Assembly: GCA_017469025.1 (NCBI GenBank)
Contig: JAFUHD010000016.1
Location: 1-47,451 of the forward strand
Origin: Clostridia bacterium
GTDB lineage: Bacteria > Bacillota > Clostridia > Christensenellales > Aristaeellaceae
Direction: 5' to 3'
DNA length: 47,451 nt
A program made the translations under genes and the position numbers. The notes below the pieces were generated by a model that was given only the letters and a program-made list of their open reading frames with translations, was not told where the DNA came from and made no database searches. Shown piece by piece: positions 42,529 to 47,451 of the stretch (position 1 is the stretch's first letter; each line of letters starts with the position of its first letter).

Positions 42529-43838
42529 GATTGCTGCTCCATTCGATTGATATGCGTAAATGTTCTTCTGCCGCTGGCAAAATCAGCAACACAGTCGCCG
42601 CTGCCAGATAAAACAAACTTATAAGAACACAGTCCATCCAGCCCCATGGGGCCGCGGGCATGAATCTTGCCGGTTGAAATACCTACCTCTGCACCAAATC
42701 CGTATCTGTAACCGTCAGCAAACCGCGTAGAACAGTTATGATACACGCCAGCTGAGTCAACAAGGGCTTCAAAATGTGCTGCCGCTGCGGCATCTTCTGT
42801 AACGATACAGTCTGTATGGTGAGAACCATACCGGTTAATGTGATCTATCGCTTCATCCAGGCTGTCTACCATGTGCACATTCATTGTCAGGCCGCCGTAC
42901 TCGTGGCTGTAATCCGGCTCAGAAACAGACGCTGTCTCAATACCGTCAGCAGAAAGGATGGCTGCTGCCCGCAGATCTGCCTTAAGATGCACGCCGGCCG
43001 TCTTAAGAGCCCTGCACGCGCATATCAGCGCTTCTGACGCACCGCTATGTACGAGGAGCGTTTCCGCTGCATTACAGGCTGCCGGATACTGTGTTTTGGC
43101 ATCCACGGCAATGGATGCCGCCATTTGAGGCTTTGCTGTCCTGTCCAGATATACATGGCAGATGCCGCTGCTGTGTCCCAGCACCGGAATACGGGTGTTG
43201 TCCATGATATACTTGACAAAGGCATTGCTGCCGCGCGGAATGATAAGATCTATGAGATCATCCAGCCGGAGCATTTCCGTAACTTCCTCACGGCTTTTTA
43301 GAAATCCAATCCAGTCCACAGCCGGAAATGCTGTCCGGATGGTTTCCCCACGAATAATCTCATACAGCGCCTGATTCGTCCTGAGTGCTTCAATGCCGCC
43401 CTTGAGCAGCACGGCATTTCCGCTTTTCAGACAAAGTCCTGCGATCTGTACCAGTGCATCCGGTCTTGATTCGAAAATAACACCGATAACGCCAATCGGA
43501 CAGGTAACCTGCCTCAGCCGAAGTCCATCCGCAAGTTCCGTATCCCGGAGCATCCGGTGGATGGGATCCGGCATTTCTGCCAGTGCCCGCAGACCAGCGA
43601 CAACATCCTGAAGTTTATGTTCGTCAAAAACAAGCCTGTGAATCAGCTGTTCCGCAATCCCATCCTTCTTTGCAGCTTCCACATCCGCCCGGTTTGCCTC
43701 AAATACCATCTCTTTTCCGGCTACCAGTGCCTCAGCTATGCTGGTAAGAAGGGCTGACCGTGCTGTGCTGTCTGTGGCTGCCAGTCGAAAGCTGGCCTGC
43801 CTGACCGCCCTGGCCAGCGCTGACATTTCTTCATTCAT
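42525..43838 (-). CDS. proA: Gamma-glutamyl phosphate reductase
   Basis: 437-aa NADPH-dependent enzyme of proline synthesis, of the aldehyde dehydrogenase fold. Seen: GVIGVIFESRPDALVQIAGL, LIDLIIPRGSNAFVKYI, the nucleophile segment QYPAACNAAETLLVH, and SAGVYHNCSTRFADGYRYGFG at the C-terminus. The start at MNEEMSAL has GGAGG 6 bases upstream and overlaps the LCP-like gene by 8 bases. proB, its usual partner, is not in the window. Being inside an envelope operon is unusual. Confidence 0.96.
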   Translation of the reverse strand: MNEEMSALARAVRQASFRLAATDSTARSALLTSIAEALVAGKEMVFEANRADVEAAKKDGIAEQLIHRLVFDEHKLQDVVAGLRALAEMPDPIHRMLRDTELADGLRLRQVTCPIGVIGVIFESRPDALVQIAGLCLKSGNAVLLKGGIEALRTNQALYEIIRGETIRTAFPAVDWIGFLKSREEVTEMLRLDDLIDLIIPRGSNAFVKYIMDNTRIPVLGHSSGICHVYLDRTAKPQMAASIAVDAKTQYPAACNAAETLLVHSGASEALICACRALKTAGVHLKADLRAAAILSADGIETASVSEPDYSHEYGGLTMNVHMVDSLDEAIDHINRYGSHHTDCIVTEDAAAAAHFEALVDSAGVYHNCSTRFADGYRYGFGAEVGISTGKIHARGPMGLDGLCSYKFVLSGSGDCVADFASGRRTFTHINRMEQQS

Positions 43839-44646
43839 ACACAACCTCCGTCAGCAGCTGCTGCATCAGTGCTGCGTCAGCATGAAGCGGATTCTGCTCC
43901 AGTACCGCCTCTGCCTGCGGCAGGAACAAATCGGTATGGTGTGCTCCGCCTTTCAGACTGGATCCAAGCGATACTGCTGACATAATCCCCACGTTTGTAT
44001 CCATGGAGGATAGAAGCGTCTTGCCGACACCCATCATGCTCATGAAATCCTGTTCTGCCGCCTGTCTGAGCAGCTGAATCATGACCTCATATGAGCGGTT
44101 CTTCTCCGGCTCATCCTCCGGCAGTTTCAGCTTCATGTAAGCCAGCGTCTGTTCACCATCCAGCGCCCAGGTGTCTTCTTCCAGTCCGAGTTCACGGTCT
44201 TCCTCTACCGTCGGTGTAATCCACGTGCTCTCCACAGTTTCCACAAGCGATGGGATCATGCTCATATCCATCGCCATATACATGCCGATATTCAGATCCA
44301 GCAGGCGGTTCACCGTCCGTACAGCCAGCAGCCCTTTGGATTTTCTGTCTCCCAGTGCATAGACGTCTGACAGCGGGACCTCACTGCCGGTTTCCGGGAT
44401 CTCGACCATCAGGCTGGGGCTCAGCGAAGTCATAACCGCCTTCCCCGTCGCCGTATTGAAGGATGCAACAGCCATCATGAGGGTTTTATCCTCTTCCTGC
44501 AGCATTATCAGAATGTTAGTGACCGCTTTGTCCCGTGTTTTTGAGGCTTCTATGTCCCTAGCCTTTACGGAAATACCATCTGTCAGCCCTGAACAGGCCA
44601 GGACCAGAAGCAGGAAAACTGTCCACAGGAATACATTCTTTTTCAT
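43831..44646 (-). CDS. Degenerate LytR-CpsA-Psr (LCP)-like exported protein
   Basis: 271 aa. A signal peptide or anchor of about 20 residues (VFLWTVFLLLVLACSGL, with a lipobox-like LAC) precedes an LCP-like domain. The order matches LCP proteins: NILIM near 45, MMAVASFNTATGKAVMTSL, then LDGEQTLAYMKLKLPEDEP. The arginines that bind the polyprenyl-phosphate in active LCPs are missing: the SIPRDT motif reads SLSPSL and the later RxxR region reads KLKLPEDEPEKNRSYEV. It is therefore probably not an active wall-polymer ligase. It lies 7 bases after gtrA and overlaps proA. Function inferred only. Confidence 0.7.
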   Translation of the reverse strand: MKKNVFLWTVFLLLVLACSGLTDGISVKARDIEASKTRDKAVTNILIMLQEEDKTLMMAVASFNTATGKAVMTSLSPSLMVEIPETGSEVPLSDVYALGDRKSKGLLAVRTVNRLLDLNIGMYMAMDMSMIPSLVETVESTWITPTVEEDRELGLEEDTWALDGEQTLAYMKLKLPEDEPEKNRSYEVMIQLLRQAAEQDFMSMMGVGKTLLSSMDTNVGIMSAVSLGSSLKGGAHHTDLFLPQAEAVLEQNPLHADAALMQQLLTEVVYE

Positions 44647-44653
44647 GATATCC

Positions 44654-45151
44654 TCACTTTTTCTTAAAGACAAAGAGTTTGGAAAACACATAATTCAGTA
44701 CGATGACCACCAGATTAATCACCAGTTTCATAACCAAGTCATTGAAATGCAGCACTTCCACTGTCAGGAACATCAGCAGTGTCTCTGCGCCAAGGGATAC
44801 AAGCCTCATGGAGAAAAAGCTTACAGCTTCCCGCAGCAGCGCGCCCATATCCGGACAGTGTGTTTTAAAGACAAATGTCTTATTGACCCAGTATCCAAAC
44901 AGCACGGCACACACCCATGCCGTCCAGGTTCCCGGCATGACTGTCATGTGCAGAATACGGGTTGCAAACCAGTAAACAAGATAATTGACAACGGTTGTCG
45001 CCACGCCGGCAAAGAGATAGCTGATCAGCTCCGTATTGTTCCAGAGCGCCAGACACTTTTCTCCCAGACCGGGTGCTACTTTGGCAATCAGGCCAATCAC
45101 AGCCCGCGCCAGTGCATCGATCCCCTTCCAGAGGAAACCGAGTATTTTCAT
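44654..45151 (-). CDS. GtrA-family membrane protein
   Basis: 165 aa with four membrane helices and the GtrA pattern (YLFAGVATTVVNYLVYWFA, YWVNKTFVFK, NYVFSKLFVFKKK). GtrA-like proteins are thought to help flip lipid-linked sugars for glycan modification. The start at MKILGFLW follows AAGGGA by 7 bases; an upstream ATG (MHWNRR) lacks an SD. It is the first gene of the operon, with a near-perfect promoter. Confidence 0.9.
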   Translation of the reverse strand: MKILGFLWKGIDALARAVIGLIAKVAPGLGEKCLALWNNTELISYLFAGVATTVVNYLVYWFATRILHMTVMPGTWTAWVCAVLFGYWVNKTFVFKTHCPDMGALLREAVSFFSMRLVSLGAETLLMFLTVEVLHFNDLVMKLVINLVVIVLNYVFSKLFVFKKK

Positions 45152-45194
45152 AGTATGATCCCTTCTGTTCCAATGCATTTGATTTAGCCTGAGT

Positions 45195-45223
45195 ATTATA
45201 ACAAATGTACTGTATACGGTCAA
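45195..45223 (-). promoter_or_regulatory. Promoter of the gtrA-GH28 operon
   Basis: TTGACC, a 17-base spacer and a perfect TATAAT on minus, between the LuxR-gene terminator and gtrA. Confidence 0.85.
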
Positions 45224-45225
45224 AC

Positions 45226-45255
45226 AAAAAGGCCTCAGTCAGGATGACTGAAGCC
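45226..45255 (-). terminator. Intrinsic terminator of the LuxR-type gene
   Basis: GGCTTCAGTC/GACTGAGGCC (10 bp, one wobble) on minus followed by TTTTTG; the stop codon is inside the stem. Confidence 0.85.
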
Positions 45256-46645
45256 GCGGAAAAAGGGATATCGTATACTGCTTTACAAGGTCCTGTCTTG
45301 ACTTGCATCCTGTTTTCTGCAGGATATTGTGTACATGATATTTAACCGTACTTTCGGATACAAACAGCGCACCTGCAATCTCTGCATTGGAACGCTCAGA
45401 TAACAGCAGCCTCAGCACTTCTTTTTCCCTCATGGAAAGGTCATGCTGGATGGCAAATGCTTCAAATATTTCGCGCTCACTCCGTACATGTTCCTTTGCC
45501 GGTTCATAGACAACGTGCAAAAGACGAAAGAAAAAGAAAATGGTCAGCATAAACAGAAGCGTTGTGAAAGCAACCAGGATGATCCTGTGTCCGGTCAGAC
45601 CGATACAGAATGCCGTACCAGCTGCATCACCGATCCGTCCCATTGCAAGTCCGAGAGGTGCAAGGTAATACTGACGGGTTCTGCCCGCCACGTCAAGGAA
45701 TAGAACAACCCTGAATACCGAGAAAAAGCCATAAAACAGATAATCAAGGCTCCAGCTGATAAACCTCGGTACAGGTTCATCCGTTATCGTCAGCATCACA
45801 AATGGAATCGCCAGTGCGGCCATGGTACAGATTGCGCCGTATTTCCGGTTTCGTTCGCTGATAATACCGGCTGCCACCAGGCCAGCCCCATAGAAAAGGC
45901 GGGACAGTTCCAGTTTGACGCCGACTGCCAGATCTGTCGAAGGAAAACTGAATCCAAGATTTTTGACCAGGCTCATCAGGAATACTGTGATCCCCATGAG
46001 ATACAGCGTTTCCGATGACAGTTCTCCGGACTGATTCTTCGCTTTGGATATATCCGTTGCGGATGCTTCACTGTTCTTCATCTTTTCAAAAATCCGGACA
46101 CCCAGGAGTGCAGCTGCAACACCCAGTGCAAAACAGAAAATCAGTGACGCCTGTGACTGCAGCAGATTGCGTCCTCCGAGAATCGTCAAAAACCAGACCA
46201 GCACTGTTGCAATGCCGTAACCGGCTCCAAATACAACCGCCTGGCCTTTTTCCATATACCTTGCCGGTATATAGAGATAGAACGCGGCTATCATCCCGCA
46301 AAGCAGGTTCAGGACGAATCCAAAGAACAGGATGACCGGAACTGCCGAACCCAGAAGTGCGGGAAGAGACATCAGGAAAAATAGAATCAGACACATCCAG
46401 AACAGATTCCTGACATCATCCGGCTCCGTGCTTCTCCTGAATGAGCAGACGCCTAGCGCTGTCCCCGCCGCCTGAAAAAGATAGCCGATCACCATGCTGA
46501 TTACATCCGCCTGGACTGCACTGACAGCTGCCGTCAGACGATACAGCCAAGTAAGATACACTGCAGATGTCAACGCAAAGCAGACTGCTGTAAAGAGCAT
46601 GCATTCCCCCATATAAGACATGAGGAATCCTTTCAGCCGCTGCAT
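45239..46645 (-). CDS. Membrane-integrated LuxR-type transcriptional regulator (MFS-like sensor)
   Basis: 468-aa protein. Residues about 1-385 contain roughly twelve hydrophobic helices arranged like a transporter (GECMLFTAVCFALTSAVYL at the start, a polar central loop at 185-205). The C-terminus (about 400-460) is a LuxR helix-turn-helix: LSMREKEVLRLLLSERSNAE, IAGALFVSESTVKYHVHNIL, QKTGCKSRQDLV. Such proteins are thought to sense ligands in the membrane and bind DNA directly. SD AAGGAG lies before ATG 46645. It is monocistronic, with its own promoter and terminator. Targets may include the adjacent envelope operon or the gene right of the window. Confidence 0.88.
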   Translation of the reverse strand: MQRLKGFLMSYMGECMLFTAVCFALTSAVYLTWLYRLTAAVSAVQADVISMVIGYLFQAAGTALGVCSFRRSTEPDDVRNLFWMCLILFFLMSLPALLGSAVPVILFFGFVLNLLCGMIAAFYLYIPARYMEKGQAVVFGAGYGIATVLVWFLTILGGRNLLQSQASLIFCFALGVAAALLGVRIFEKMKNSEASATDISKAKNQSGELSSETLYLMGITVFLMSLVKNLGFSFPSTDLAVGVKLELSRLFYGAGLVAAGIISERNRKYGAICTMAALAIPFVMLTITDEPVPRFISWSLDYLFYGFFSVFRVVLFLDVAGRTRQYYLAPLGLAMGRIGDAAGTAFCIGLTGHRIILVAFTTLLFMLTIFFFFRLLHVVYEPAKEHVRSEREIFEAFAIQHDLSMREKEVLRLLLSERSNAEIAGALFVSESTVKYHVHNILQKTGCKSRQDLVKQYTISLFPRLQSS

Positions 46646-46714
46646 ATTCGTTCTCCTTCCTGCCTCATCTGCCATTCATTGCTGTTTGTTATTCCCGCAG
46701 ACGGACCTGCTGTC

Positions 46715-46743
46715 ATTCTATCAAATCCCCTGCTGCTTCACAA
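46715..46743 (-). promoter_or_regulatory. Predicted promoter of the LuxR-type gene
   Basis: TTGTGA and TAGAAT on minus with a 17-base spacer, giving a leader of about 65 bases. Confidence 0.55.
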
Positions 46744-46871
46744 GACAAAACAGCACACCTGATCCAAACCTGTCCATCCGGACACTTGATTCTTATCTGT
46801 TTTGAAGACATAATAATCCTGATTTTCGGGAACTTTTCTCCATCCTGTAACGTCTTACAAAGTGAAACAAA

Positions 46872-47212
46872 GGATACACCGTGCTGCCCAAAGTCTGCCC
46901 CGCACCGGTTTGGCAAAAAAGACATTTGCCATTGATATGGTGCCGAAAGCACGACTATGTCATTAAGGATATGGCCCAGCACCTTGTGCTGGTTTGCCAA
47001 ACAATGACAACTGCCCTTGATATGGTGCCGAAAGATTAAAGGAGATGGCCCAGCACCTTGTGCTGGTTTGTCAAACAATGACAACTGCTTATTATACGGT
47101 GCCGAAAGCACAACTATGTCATTAAAGGAGATGGCCCAGCATTTCATGCTGGTTTGTCAAATCATGACAACTGCAATTGATACGGTGCCGAAAGCACGAC
47201 TATGTCATTAAA
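46872..47212 (+). repeat. Array of four 86-nt-family structured repeat units
   Basis: Units at 46872-46966 (divergent, about 95 nt), 46967-47040 (74 nt, an internal 12-nt deletion), 47041-47126 and 47127-47212 (each exactly 86 nt). Each unit begins with GGAG or GGAT, then ATGGCCCAGC hairpin, TTTGTCAAA, ATGACAACTGC, GGTGCCGAAAG and TGTCATTAAA. The hairpin changes in a compensatory way (CAC/GTG in two units, CAT/ATG in another). The array ends in an AAAGGAG SD and an ATG on plus. The unit is not a multiple of three, so it is not coding. Confidence 0.9.
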
Positions 47213-47225
47213 GGAGTCAACATTT

Positions 47226-47270
47226 ATGAAATACATGATTCGTCCGACAAAAGATGTTTTGTGTGTATAA
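47226..47270 (+). CDS. Possible 14-residue leader peptide after the repeat array
   Basis: ATG with AAAGGAG 9 bases upstream (the 3' end of the last repeat unit) reads MKYMIRPTKDVLCV and stops within a GTGTGT/ACACAC hairpin. A terminator-like hairpin follows about 35 bases later. It may be a leader peptide or chance; composition shows no run of regulatory codons. Confidence 0.3.
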   Translation: MKYMIRPTKDVLCV

Positions 47271-47305
47271 AAACACACTTTTAGTAAACGTTGATTTTTT
47301 TACCG

Positions 47306-47342
47306 AAAATGCAAGATTTTGCGTTGACACTTGCATTTTTAG
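47306..47342 (+). terminator. Terminator-like hairpin near the right edge
   Basis: AAAATGCAAG/CTTGCATTTT, a 10-bp perfect stem with a 14-base loop and T tail. Beyond it to the right edge only a weaker imperfect stem with a seven-T run (ending about 47388) and no gene are seen. Confidence 0.5.
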
Positions 47343-47451
47343 ACTGAGAGAAGGTCGTTATTCATTTGCACTGTCGGTCTTTTTTTCTGAGGTACATAAA
47401 GTACTTAATGATACAATAGCAAGTAATAGAACCGTAGAAGATGTATCTTGC

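Noticed and set aside
46713..47147. 144-codon minus-strand frame across the repeat array
   Set aside because: It is made from repeat units read antisense; the 86-nt period is not a multiple of three, so no repeated protein unit results.
47017..47211. Small proteins starting at ATGGCCCAGC in each repeat unit
   Set aside because: The ATG directly follows GGAG with no spacer, too close for normal initiation, and the frames differ from unit to unit.
46872..47212. CRISPR array
   Set aside because: The whole 86-nt unit is repeated head to tail with no unique spacers, and no cas genes are present.

Overview
The window looks like a chromosomal segment of a Clostridia-type Firmicute. The evidence is a PolC-type replicative polymerase, the housekeeping order frr-(62 aa ORF)-uppS-cdsA-dxr-rseP-ispG-polC, class A RNase P RNA, strong Shine-Dalgarno sites throughout, two TTG starts, and a pectin-oligosaccharide uptake locus typical of gut or rumen plant-fibre degraders. 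Composition is intermediate rather than strongly AT-rich. Genus is not determined; a Christensenellales-like gut bacterium is only a guess.

Layout. (1) 1-11.2 kb, minus strand: rpsB-tsf, pyrH, then frr, a small conserved-looking ORF, uppS, cdsA, dxr, rseP, ispG and the 5' two-thirds of polC, which runs off the left edge. (2) 11.5-16.1 kb: a membrane diguanylate cyclase on plus, then on minus a YigZ/IMPACT protein, rnpB, a zinc-ribbon coiled-coil protein, a Nif3 protein and TrmK. (3) 16.1-19.5 kb, minus: a tocopherol-cyclase-like protein, an alpha/beta hydrolase and a DUF3592-like membrane protein. Three leaders here carry copies of an 86-nt repeat. (4) 19.6-26.1 kb: tRNA-Ala(GGC), a secreted SH3-repeat protein, an RluA-type pseudouridine synthase (plus), an FAD protein and Tex. 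(5) 26.4-37.9 kb: a carbohydrate ABC import operon on plus (S-component-like membrane protein, two permeases, a 694-aa solute-binding protein, two small membrane proteins, an ATPase, two more small membrane proteins, a GH105 hydrolase), then an AraC regulator on minus diverging from a second sugar-ABC ATPase. (6) 38.5-46.6 kb: a polytopic membrane protein on plus, then a minus operon gtrA - degenerate LCP - proA - polysaccharide deacetylase - Cys-rich protein - rpiB - GH28, and a LuxR-type regulator fused to a membrane domain. (7) 46.9 kb to the right edge: a tandem array of four repeat units reading toward an unseen gene.

How it works together (inference): GH105 and GH28 both lack signal peptides, so pectic oligosaccharides are probably imported by the ABC system and split inside the cell. 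The AraC protein is the likely local regulator. The gtrA/LCP/deacetylase genes point to envelope glycopolymer work.

The most interesting unexplained signals are: (a) the 86-nt repeat, with exact period, compensatory base changes in a hairpin, two mutually exclusive pairings, an SD-like end and location in sense orientation upstream of genes, which suggests a cis-acting RNA element or a structured mobile repeat; and (b) the four uncharacterised small membrane proteins built into the sugar ABC operon, whose solute-binding protein has no lipobox.
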